Assembly: GCF_006715485.1 (NCBI RefSeq)
Contig: NZ_VFNH01000006.1
Coordinates: forward strand, 1 to 64,000
Direction: 5' to 3'
DNA length: 64,000 nucleotides
DNA from: Herbaspirillum sp. SJZ107
GTDB taxonomy: Bacteria > Pseudomonadota > Gammaproteobacteria > Burkholderiales > Burkholderiaceae_D
Notes under the pieces: model-generated
The model's input: the letters and a program-made list of their open reading frames with translations, nothing else
The model's database searches: none
What the model was told of the DNA's origin: nothing
Made by a program: the position numbers and the translations under genes
Shown: positions 34,300 through 41,298 of the stretch, piece after piece
Layout of the letters: every line of letters begins with the position of its first letter
How positions within the stretch are numbered: the first letter of the stretch is position 1

Positions 34300-35196
34300 A
34301 TGAAGAACCCATACTTGCACATGGGCCGTGTGCTGCTGGCCGGCGCGGCACTCGTGGCCACTGCCGCTTCGGCGACCGAGGGCGGCGGTTCGAGCTATCC
34401 CATGGGGGCGGAAAACTACCTGACCGGGGCGATGCCGCCGCCAGGATTCTATACGCTTGCGTTCATCAACCACTACTCAGGCGACGAACTGAAGGATGGC
34501 GCCGGCAACACGCTGCCGGTCGATTTCAGCGTGCGCGCGACGGCCATCTCGCCGCGCTTTGTCTGGGTGACGGGCAATACCCTGTTCGGCGGCCAGGTCG
34601 CCCATGCGATCATCGTGCCATTGGTCGATCTCCACGTCGACGTGGCAGGGGCGGGCTCGCACAAGCGCGGCCTGGGGGACATCACGATCAGCGCACTCGC
34701 GCTTGGCTATCACCATAGCGAGCATTTGCACAGCGTCGCTGCGGTCGACATCATCACGCCGACCGGTTCCTACGACCGCAACCGGCTCGCCAACCCTGGT
34801 CGCAACTACTGGGCGATCGAGCCTGTTTACACGGCGAGCTACATCGATCCGGCAGGGTGGAACGGCGACGTGAAGCTGATGTATGACTTCAACCACAAGA
34901 ACAAGGACACCGATTATCGCTCGGGCCAGGAAGCGCACATGGACTATTCACTCGGCTACGCAGTCGCGCCGAACTGGGTCTTGGGCGTCGGTGGCTATGT
35001 GTATCGCCAAACCACGGGTGACGAGTTGCATGGCGTGGACGTGGGCAACAAGGGCCGCGCATTCGCCATCGGACCGTCGATCAAGTACGACACCGGAAAA
35101 GGCTTCTTCGTCACCGCGAAGTTCGAAACGGAATCCGGTGTGCGTAATCGCGCCCAGGGCCGGGCGTTCTGGATCAAGGCCACCATTCCGCTATAA
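34300..35196 (+). CDS. outer-membrane protein, phenol MetA-pathway/SphA family
   Basis: This 298-residue protein has a signal peptide (MKNPYLHMGRVLLAGAALVA, cleavage near ASATEG) and an outer-membrane beta-barrel of the family often named phenol degradation meta-pathway protein. Text such as GGSSYPMGAENYLTGAMPPPGFY and the terminal RAFWIKATIPL fit. It probably helps hydrophobic aromatics cross the outer membrane. A strong GGAGGAG site precedes ATG 34300. Its GC-rich style differs from the cluster just upstream, and the MITE lies between. Confidence 0.85.
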   Translation: MKNPYLHMGRVLLAGAALVATAASATEGGGSSYPMGAENYLTGAMPPPGFYTLAFINHYSGDELKDGAGNTLPVDFSVRATAISPRFVWVTGNTLFGGQVAHAIIVPLVDLHVDVAGAGSHKRGLGDITISALALGYHHSEHLHSVAAVDIITPTGSYDRNRLANPGRNYWAIEPVYTASYIDPAGWNGDVKLMYDFNHKNKDTDYRSGQEAHMDYSLGYAVAPNWVLGVGGYVYRQTTGDELHGVDVGNKGRAFAIGPSIKYDTGKGFFVTAKFETESGVRNRAQGRAFWIKATIPL

Positions 35197-35216
35197 GCCC
35201 GCGCTCCTCGCCACGA

Positions 35217-35262
35217 GGCGGTGCTGTCATACGCAGCACCGCCCTGCCGCGTCCGGCAGGGC
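35217..35262. terminator. double hairpin between convergent genes
   Basis: GGCGGTGCTG/CAGCACCGCC with a 7-base loop is followed at once by GCCCTGCCG/CGGCAGGGC with a 4-base loop. No T tract is present. It serves the outer-membrane gene and the truncated minus-strand gene beyond. Confidence 0.6.
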
Positions 35263-35265
35263 GGC

Positions 35266-35395
35266 CTACTGGCTGGCCACCGGGTGAAACTTGATCGTCA
35301 CGACGTCAGCCACGATCGAGGTGTCGTTCCACTCGCTTGATCTGCCCCGGCAAAACTGGGCAACTTCCTGGATGAGTTTTGGTCCAACTTTTTCC
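35266..35395 (-). pseudogene. C-terminal fragment of a minus-strand gene, cut by IS3
   Basis: The minus frame ends EVAQFCRGRSSEWNDTSIVA followed by DVVTIKFHPVASQ and TAG 35266. It looks like a true protein C-terminus, vaguely like PP2C/SpoIIE phosphatase tails, but is too short to name. The rest is displaced by the IS3 element at about 35370. Confidence 0.35.
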
Positions 35396-35414
35396 TTCGA
35401 GAAGGAGTGCGGCC

Positions 35415-35693
35415 ATGAAACGGAAACGGTACTCAGCAGAGCAGATTGTCTCGATTCTCCGGCAGGCAGAGCTGGGGATGGCAGTAGGTGATATCGTGCG
35501 CCAGCTGGGCATTTCAGAGCAGACGTTCTATCGCTGGAAGAAGCAGTACGCGGGCATGCAGGTCGAAGGTGTGCGCGAGCTGAAGATCCTGCAGGAAGAA
35601 AACGCGCGGTTGAAAAAGCTGGTCGCCGAGCTGAGCCTGGACAAGGCGATCCTGCAGGACGTCGCCTCAAAAAAGTGGAGCGGCCCGCGCTGA
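35415..35693 (+). CDS. IS3-family transposase orfA
   Basis: This 92-residue HTH_Tnp_1 protein reads KRYSAEQIVSILRQAELGMA, ISEQTFYRWKKQYAGM, then a leucine zipper ENARLKKLVAELSLDKAILQ. It overlaps orfB by 19 bp in another frame, so full transposase should come from a -1 frameshift. Confidence 0.92.
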   Translation: MKRKRYSAEQIVSILRQAELGMAVGDIVRQLGISEQTFYRWKKQYAGMQVEGVRELKILQEENARLKKLVAELSLDKAILQDVASKKWSGPR

Positions 35694-36541
35694 AACGGGA
35701 AGTGGTGAAGTACATCGTGAGCCACTACGGCCTGAAGCTGGCGCGGGCCTGCAGACTGATGAAACAGGTGCGCAGTACACAATACCTGCACAGTCGGAAG
35801 GACCCGAAACTGCCGTTGCGGCAGCGTTTGAAAGAGCTAGCACAGGTGCGCCTGAGGTGGGGCTACCGCCGCCTGCACATCCTCCTGAAGCGCGAGGGTT
35901 TCCAGCTTGGCGTCAACCAGACCTATCGCTGGTATCGCCTCGAAGAGCTGCAACTGCGCTCCTGGCCCAAAAAGCGCAGCAAGACGACCATGCCCCGGCA
36001 GGCGCGCATGCAGGCGCGCTACATCAACGACGCCTGGAGCATGGACTTCGTAGCCGACCAATTGGCCGACGGGACAAAGATCCGGCTGCTGACGATCATC
36101 GATATCCACAGTCGGGAATCGCTGGCGATCATCGTCGGTCATCGCCTGCGCGGCGACGACGTCGTCGCGGCGCTTAACCGCATTGTCGAACGACGTCCGG
36201 CACCGAAATGCCTGTTCGTCGACAACGGCAGCGAATTCTCGGGACAATTGCTCGACTTATGGGCGTACCACCACCAGACGAAAATCGACTTCAGCCGGCC
36301 CGGCAAGCCAACCGATAACTGTTTCATAGAGACATTCAATGGATCGCTACGCGACGAATGCCTGAACATTCACTGGTTCGCATCGCTGACCGAGGCCCAG
36401 GCCGCCGTCGAAGCCTGGCGCCGGGACTACAATGAGAGCCGTCCTCACACAGCTCTCAAAAACCTGACACCGCCTTCGCCCGGGAGACGGCAGCTGAAGG
36501 GGCATAAAACGGGATCTCAACAGACCGAAATTTTGTCTTCA
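35675..36541 (+). CDS. IS3-family transposase orfB
   Basis: Integrase with all three acidic residues: Asp in SMDFVADQLADG, Asp in FVDNGSEFSG and Glu in FIETFNGSLRDE. Near the 3' end a one-base deletion around 36477 removes the native stop (expected FARETAAEGA-stop at about 36508), so the frame reads on through the element end into flanking DNA as far as 36988. Activity may be impaired only mildly, since the core is complete. Confidence 0.85.
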
Positions 36542-36565
36542 AAGTGTCCAGGGAATCCAAGCGGA

Positions 36566-36826
36566 TCAGCGGATCGCGGCCATGTCGGCGCCATCGTTGA
36601 CGAGGTAGCCGACCAAGTGATAGAGCGTGCGGTCACGGAACCATTCGTGCAAGCGCATGAAGTATTGCTTGACCTTCAGCCATTCGCTCCTTGCATTGGT
36701 GCCGGGCGCCTCCAAGCGACGGCGCCAGAAGTGGAAAGTCGCGTGCAGCGCGGAGGGCGTCTCGGCAGCGCCACCATCTTCGCGCGCGATCAGTTCGAAG
36801 ATGTACTCGATTCGGCTAGGGCAGCT
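36566..36826 (-). pseudogene. fragment of a DUF262/GmrSD-like protein
   Basis: The minus frame reads SRIEYIFELIAREDGGAAET and ends LKVKQYFMRLHEWFRDRTLY followed by HLVGYLVNDGADMAAIR. The WF.DR.LYH.VGYL text is characteristic of an internal segment of DUF262 (GmrSD-type modification-dependent restriction) proteins. Both ends are broken: the upstream side is fused to the Sir2 fragment, the downstream side meets the IS3 element. Confidence 0.5.
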
Positions 36827-37340
36827 CGCAGCGCGCTGTATCGACCACCGGATCGAACCCGGCGGCTGACCAAAGCGCAGGCGAGCACGGCTCAAGACAT
36901 TGCAGCTTGTGGATCGTGCCATGACATTCGTCGATCCGTTGTGGATCGAAGCCCGCTTTTTGAAAGTGGCCGTCCACATTGCTGGTGAAAACGAAGTAAC
37001 CATGCCGCATCGCCTCTCCCCACTTGCGAAGCATGTCGAAGCCGGCGTGCGGCGTGGTGTCACGGTACAGCGCCAAGCGGTGCCCATAAAACCCCCAGGC
37101 CCGGCGTGGGTTGTTACGAAACGCGGCCGGTGAGGCGATCTCCATAAAGGAAGTCCCTTCGGCCGCCAGTGCCGGGTAGGCTTTCCAGAACCCGCCATTA
37201 CCGCGAAAGTCGGGTAGACCCGAATCGACGCCCATGCCGGCGCCGGCGGCGATCACCAAGGCATCGGCCCCGGCAATCAGTGTAGCGGCGCGCTCGATGG
37301 CTGCTTCGGTGCTCGCCGACAGGTGGCGTGAGGCGTTCAT
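36816..37340 (-). pseudogene. Sir2-family NAD-dependent deacylase, truncated
   Basis: The first about 174 residues of a bacterial sirtuin-like protein: NAD-binding AGAGMGVDSGLPDFRG, then TSNVDGHFQKAGF and HGTIHKLQCLEPC. Full-length relatives continue with a Cys-x2-Cys segment and MFGD/WFGE text that are missing here; the frame stops at ARCELP where DUF262-like sequence begins. ATG 37340 overlaps the stop of the FtsK-gamma-like gene (ATGA), so they form one transcript. NAD hydrolysis or deacylation by this remnant is unlikely. Confidence 0.8.
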
Positions 37341-37597
37341 CCGGCTTCTCCTAAACGCAGGCGCGCATATCGGGTACCGTCCTCGGCGAACGCGATGGTC
37401 CAGTACTGGTCCAGCGCCAACGCTTCGACCAGTGCGCAGGTGCGGGAATACCCGATCCTGAACTCGCGCTGCAAGCGTGAAATTGGGTAGAGCAGGATGT
37501 CCTCGCCTTGAGCGCGCAAGGCCTCGATCCAGGCTGCTGCTTGCGGCAGCAGGGGGTCTGCTGCGCCAATGCCGTGGTTGGGCACATTGGTATTCAT
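37337..37597 (-). CDS. small winged-helix protein, FtsK gamma-domain-like
   Basis: This 86-residue protein has a C-terminal two-thirds, PISRLQREFRIGYSRTCALV followed by EALALDQYWTIAF, that is a good match to the FtsK gamma winged helix (which in FtsK reads KOPS). There is no motor domain. AAAGGAACAATT precedes ATG 37597. It is coupled to the sirtuin fragment by a 4-bp overlap. A CGAC-N7-GTCG operator lies 67 bp upstream. A DNA-binding role is plausible. Confidence 0.65.
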   Translation of the reverse strand: MNTNVPNHGIGAADPLLPQAAAWIEALRAQGEDILLYPISRLQREFRIGYSRTCALVEALALDQYWTIAFAEDGTRYARLRLGEAG

Positions 37598-37663
37598 AAT
37601 TGTTCCTTTCGATGATGCGGGCCCGTCACTTGCTGCGGACGCCTCGATACGATGCGCGCCTGC

Positions 37664-37678
37664 CGACAACGGGTGTCG
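37664..37678 (-). promoter_or_regulatory. CGAC-N7-GTCG operator, site 1
   Basis: CGAC-AACGGGT-GTCG, upstream of the FtsK-gamma-like/Sir2 transcript. It shares its core and spacing with the longer sites at 38484 and 39085 but lacks their outer bases. Confidence 0.45.
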
Positions 37679-37708
37679 TAACGCACAACGCTTTTGTGCG
37701 AGTGCCGA

Positions 37709-38227
37709 TTAGCTCGCGTGGTTCGCGGCGCAGCGCAATAGAAAGGCGCTGAACAGCTCGCGCAGCAAGGGGATGCGGGTGTTCAGGCGATGGTCCCCCT
37801 GCACCAGGTGCAGGGTGCATTGACGCAGGCGCGCAAAACGGATGGCGTATTCGCAGGGGATGACCTCGTCATCCCAAGCATGCACGATCTCGGTAAGCGT
37901 CGCGGGCACCTGGGGCGCCTGGCTCGGGTAACCTGGCACGCCAAGAGCGGGCGCCATCAGGAAGACCCCGCGCGCGCCGATACGTGCCGCGGCCTCGGCC
38001 GCCACCCAGCCGCCCATGCTGGAGCCGACCAGCAGCAAGGGACCACGCACATCGGCACACGCGCCCAGCAGCTGTTCCAGGCGGGCCGCTGGATCGACGG
38101 TGTGGGAGTAGTCGAGGCTAGCCACCTCCCAATGGTGCGACCGCGCAACCTTGGCCAGCGCCACGATCTTGGCGCCGCTCGGACCGCTTTCCTTGCCATG
38201 CATGAAGTGAACTAGTCCAGTCGTCAT
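37709..38227 (-). CDS. small alpha/beta hydrolase (YqiA/RBBP9-like)
   Basis: This 172-residue compact hydrolase begins VHFMHGKESGPSGAKIVALA, with nucleophile in LLVGSSMGGWVAAE, acid in HAWDDEVIP and His in QGDHRLN. The size and the HGKES start fit small serine hydrolases of the YqiA/UPF0227 type. Substrate is unknown. It is followed by an intergenic operator and the small winged-helix gene on the same strand. Confidence 0.8.
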   Translation of the reverse strand: MTTGLVHFMHGKESGPSGAKIVALAKVARSHHWEVASLDYSHTVDPAARLEQLLGACADVRGPLLLVGSSMGGWVAAEAAARIGARGVFLMAPALGVPGYPSQAPQVPATLTEIVHAWDDEVIPCEYAIRFARLRQCTLHLVQGDHRLNTRIPLLRELFSAFLLRCAANHAS

Positions 38228-38241
38228 TATCGGATACTCCG

Positions 38242-38442
38242 TTAGCGGCAGGCGATCAGCGAGGCGAGCAGATTGCCATGCCCGACCATGTGATGGCGGG
38301 CGTCGCGGGTCGTGTCCGTGCGCGGATCATAATAGCCGACCACGTGGCAGCGCGCGTCCCGCGCGGTCTGCTTGCCGTCGGCAGCGGTGTCAATGTAGCC
38401 GATCGTGTGGTAGCGGGCGTCGCTCAGGGTTTGCCTGTTCAT
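38242..38442 (-). CDS. small protein with three internal repeats
   Basis: The 66 residues are nearly all repeats: DARYHTIGYID, DARCHVVGYYD and DARHHMVGHGN, each DAR-x-H-x2-G followed by an aromatic or His. Beta-strand repeats of this length resemble the small beta-flower-type proteins, but I am not certain. A GGAGACCAGC site precedes the ATG. It heads a minus-strand pair with the hydrolase, divergent from the molybdenum-carrier-like gene across an operator. Confidence 0.6.
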   Translation of the reverse strand: MNRQTLSDARYHTIGYIDTAADGKQTARDARCHVVGYYDPRTDTTRDARHHMVGHGNLLASLIACR

Positions 38443-38483
38443 GCTGGTCTCCTTGTGTGGATGTGTTGAACACGATAAGCGCC

Positions 38484-38509
38484 GACGCGACAGCTGACGT
38501 CGCGTCGAC
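38484..38509. promoter_or_regulatory. GASGCGAC-N7-GTCGCGTCGAC operator, site 2
   Basis: GACGCGAC-AGCTGAC-GTCGCGTC is a perfect 8-bp dyad followed by GAC. It lies between the divergent repeat-protein gene (minus) and the SLOG-type gene (plus), so it could control both. Confidence 0.65.
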
Positions 38510-38575
38510 GCTGCGACGCAGCTTGTCGCCAGCGACGGCTAAGCTAGCGCCTTGTCGAAACGATATGGAGAGTAA

Positions 38576-39067
38576 ATGGACGAGGTGTTTATAGCCGGCG
38601 ACAGCTTCATGCTAGTGTCGGGCGGCCAGAGCGGGGCCGACCGCGCCGCGCTTGACTGGGCGATTGAGCGCGGGATACGTCACGGCGGTTGGTGCCCGCG
38701 CGGCCGCAAGACCGAGGATGGGGTGCTGTCGGAGCGTTACCTGCTCCAAGAGACCCCGACCGCAGGCTACTTGCAGCGCACCGAGTGGAATGTGCGCGAT
38801 AGCGACGCGACGCTCATTTTTACCTTGAGTGACAGCCTCGACGGCGGTTCGAAACGTACCGCCACCTTCGCGGAAAAGTTGGGCAAGCCCTGGCTGCATG
38901 TGCGGCCCGGTGTGCATCCGAAGTATGTGGCACGCTTTCTCGTACGGCATGCGGTCAAGACCTTGAATGTCGCTGGCAAGCGCGAATCAGCGGCGCCTGG
39001 CATCGGCGATCTGGTGCGGGAGGTGCTGTCGCAGGCCGTGCGTACCGGCCCGGACAGCGCGGATTGA
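38576..39067 (+). CDS. putative molybdenum carrier / SLOG-superfamily protein
   Basis: This 163-residue protein of the putative Mo-carrier family (PF12694) belongs to the SLOG nucleotide-binding superfamily. It has MLVSGGQSGADRAALDWAIE, GWCPRGRKTEDG and YLQRTEWNVRDSDATLIFTL. These proteins bind nucleotide-like ligands, and related SLOG domains act in stress and phage-defence systems. ATATGGAGAGTAA precedes the ATG. It starts 67 bp downstream of operator site 2. Confidence 0.85.
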   Translation: MDEVFIAGDSFMLVSGGQSGADRAALDWAIERGIRHGGWCPRGRKTEDGVLSERYLLQETPTAGYLQRTEWNVRDSDATLIFTLSDSLDGGSKRTATFAEKLGKPWLHVRPGVHPKYVARFLVRHAVKTLNVAGKRESAAPGIGDLVREVLSQAVRTGPDSAD

Positions 39068-39084
39068 CAGGCGATGAGCCCCGC

Positions 39085-39110
39085 GAGGCGACGTCATTCG
39101 TCGCGTCGAC
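39085..39110 (+). promoter_or_regulatory. GASGCGAC-N7-GTCGCGTCGAC operator, site 3
   Basis: GAGGCGAC-GTCATTC-GTCGCGTCGAC is identical in design to site 2, 40 bp before the SGNH gene. The right half-site of 11 bases is the same in both. Confidence 0.65.
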
Positions 39111-39149
39111 ATGGCAGGATGTGTTGGTTTGTTGATAGAGGAGGCGTGG

Positions 39150-39800
39150 ATGGCGCATATCGTTTTATTGGGGGACTCGATCTTCGATAACGCCCCCTAT
39201 GTCCCCACCGGGACGCAAGTACAAGCCCAGTTGCAATCGATGCTGGCGCCGCGCGATCGGATGTCGCTTCTGGCACGCGACGGTAGCGTGTTGGCAGATA
39301 TGGTGAAACAGGTGGCGCGCTTGCCCGAGTTGCCCGAAGCGGCTGACTGGTTAGTGGTGAGCTGTGGAGGCAACGACGTGCTGGGCCTCGTTGGCGCAAT
39401 GCAGTCGAGGGTAGGCTCGGTGATCGAGGCCGCCGGTTTGCTCGCGGATTGGCAAGCCCAATTCCGGCGTGATTACCGTCGGATGGTCAACGTGCTGCTG
39501 TCCAGGCGCCTGCCGCTAGCGCTGGCGACCATCTACGACGCTGTACCGGGACTTGAGCCAGGACTACGCACGGCATTGGCACCTTTCAATGATGTGATCC
39601 TGCGTGAAGCGGCGACGCATCGCCTACCGGTACTCGACCTCCGCCTGATCTGTGATGCGCCTGGCGATTACTCGACCGTATCGCCGATCGAGCCCTCGGC
39701 ACAAGGCGGCGGCAAGATCGCCGCCGCGATCGCGCAACTCGTGCGCGAGCAAGCGCCGCTCGCCCCTCGGACCGTGGTCTACGGCAGCGCGGCACCTTGA
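39150..39800 (+). CDS. SGNH/GDSL-family hydrolase-like protein
   Basis: This 216-residue protein has block I IVLLGDSIFDN (Ser) and block III SCGGNDVLG (Asn). In block V the usual Asp-x2-His is replaced by SPIEPSAQGGGKIA, so the catalytic His seems absent, Glu taking its place. ATG 39150 follows GAGGAGGCG; the upstream ATG 39111 would start inside the operator. It ends 20 bp before the IS5/IS110 complex, so it just escaped disruption. Activity needs testing because of the missing His. Confidence 0.8.
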   Translation: MAHIVLLGDSIFDNAPYVPTGTQVQAQLQSMLAPRDRMSLLARDGSVLADMVKQVARLPELPEAADWLVVSCGGNDVLGLVGAMQSRVGSVIEAAGLLADWQAQFRRDYRRMVNVLLSRRLPLALATIYDAVPGLEPGLRTALAPFNDVILREAATHRLPVLDLRLICDAPGDYSTVSPIEPSAQGGGKIAAAIAQLVREQAPLAPRTVVYGSAAP

Positions 39801-39912
39801 GCGTTTTGAAGTTCCCAAAGGCTTTAATGGAATGGACGCATCCTTCCTAACACGGCATTTAGGTGCCAAAGTGGATGTGTAAGGTGTCCACGACCAGAAA
39901 GGAGCGTCCGAG

Positions 39913-40953
39913 ATGAAGCTGAGTGCATGCGGCATTGATCTGGCCAAGGCGGTGTTTCAGGTACATGGCGTCGATCTTCATGGCAAGCCCTGCCTACGCA
40001 GGCAGCTCAGGCGTGGCGAGATGCTGACATTTTTCATAAAGCTCGAGCCTTGCCTGATAGGTATGGAAGCCTGCGGTAGCGCCCATTACTGGGCGCGCAA
40101 GCTGAGCCAGATGGGACATACCGTAAAGCTGATGGCGCCGCAGTTCGTGAAGCCCTACGTGAAGACAAACAAGAACGACGCGGCCGACGCCGAAGCCATC
40201 TGTGAAGCGGTCACCCGGCCCAATATGCGTTTCGTGGCGATCAAAACAGAGCAGCAGCAGGCGTTGCTGGCGATCCACCGCGCACGACAGGGATTCGTCA
40301 AGGCGAGGACCGCTCAGGCCAATCAGATCCGTGGCCTGCTGGCTGAATTCGGGATCGTCATTCCAAAGGGACTTTGCAATCTTGGCCCCAGGTTGGCATC
40401 GCTGTCTGATGAGTCGGCCGGACAGTTACCCGGCAGTTTCTGTAGTCTGCTGCAGCGGCTTGCCGAGAATCTGAAGGAGTTGGACCGCCAGGTTCAGGAT
40501 TTGGAGAAAGAAATCCAACTCTGGCACGCGCAAAATGAAGCCAGCCGCCGACTGGCCGAGATACCAGGAATTGGTCCGATTACCGCAAGCGCACTGGTCG
40601 CTTCGATCGGTGATGCGCGCTGCTTCAAGAATGGCCGGCAGTTGGCTGCGTGGATAGGATTGGTGCCCAGGCAGCACTCCAGCGGTGGCAAGCAGGTTTT
40701 ACTGGGCATCAGCAAACGAGGCGACGGTTACCTGCGCGCGCTGCTGATCCATGGTGCGCGTGCTGTGCTTCGACACGCCGAACACAAGGTCGAAACTGCC
40801 ACCAGTTGGCTCGGGCACTTGCTGTCGCGGCGACACAAGAATATCGCGGCTGTTGCGCTGGCCAACAAGAACGCGCGCCGGGTATGGGCACTTCTCATGC
40901 ATGACGAAAGACGGTTCCGTGCGGATTACGTCTCCGCTGGGGCAGGCACGTAA
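39913..40953 (+). CDS. IS110-family transposase (copy B)
   Basis: 346 residues with the same domain layout as copy A: GIDLAK start, KNDAADAEAI, and the Transposase_20 segment AEIPGIGPITASALVASIGD. It is intact. AGAAAGGAGCGTCCGAG precedes the ATG. It lies in opposite orientation to copy A, and the two enclose about 39 kb. Its stop codon lies in the 15-bp hairpin at 40917-40962. Confidence 0.95.
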   Translation: MKLSACGIDLAKAVFQVHGVDLHGKPCLRRQLRRGEMLTFFIKLEPCLIGMEACGSAHYWARKLSQMGHTVKLMAPQFVKPYVKTNKNDAADAEAICEAVTRPNMRFVAIKTEQQQALLAIHRARQGFVKARTAQANQIRGLLAEFGIVIPKGLCNLGPRLASLSDESAGQLPGSFCSLLQRLAENLKELDRQVQDLEKEIQLWHAQNEASRRLAEIPGIGPITASALVASIGDARCFKNGRQLAAWIGLVPRQHSSGGKQVLLGISKRGDGYLRALLIHGARAVLRHAEHKVETATSWLGHLLSRRHKNIAAVALANKNARRVWALLMHDERRFRADYVSAGAGT

Positions 40954-40962
40954 TCCGCACGG
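40917..40962. repeat. 15-bp inverted repeat at transposase 3' end (copy B)
   Basis: CCGTGCGGATTACGT, 16-base loop, exact complement. The stem is the same as in copy A, while the loop bases differ slightly. Confidence 0.85.
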
Positions 40963-41298
40963 CCAAGTTACTTCTCAACCGACTTCAAGGAGGATTGGCA
41001 AGCATCCTTCCAACGATTGCTCAGGCGATCAAGATGTGATGGCAAGACAGGTCAGACCGTGACCGGCAAACCCTGCGTGCAACAAGGAGCATCAAGCTCG
41101 TGGCTTTGATCAGGAGCCGGTCAGCAAATTCCATCAGGGACAGAGGCTACGCCTCGACCAAAGTCCGGATGTATGGCTGCAATCTACCTCTCTTGGACAT
41201 CACGAATCGAAAGCTTGGCAAACCAGGATGCGTCCATGTATGTTGCACAAACCAGGTCTTGATCAGCGAGGAATCTGCTGGTCTGGTAGCCTGAACGG

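Larger units (their letters stand above)
35370..36550 (+). mobile_element. IS3-family element, nearly intact
   Basis: It contains overlapping orfA and orfB. The ends could not be fixed because no strong inverted repeat was found by eye; the outer limits are estimated from the broken flanking genes on both sides. Confidence 0.75.
39825..41238 (+). mobile_element. IS110-family insertion sequence, copy B (complete)
   Basis: Inverted repeats ATGGACGCATCC (39832-39843) and GGATGCGTCCAT (41226-41237) mark both ends, with the transposase between. The 5' non-coding end is about 90 bp and the 3' non-coding end about 285 bp. The long 3' end is the natural place for the guide RNA in elements with such subterminal repeats (IS1111 type); this is inference. 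Confidence 0.75.

Noticed and set aside
36541..36988. Extension of the IS3 orfB frame through to 36988 as a longer protein
   Set aside because: It results from a one-base deletion removing the native stop; the extra part is antisense to the DUF262 and Sir2 fragments.
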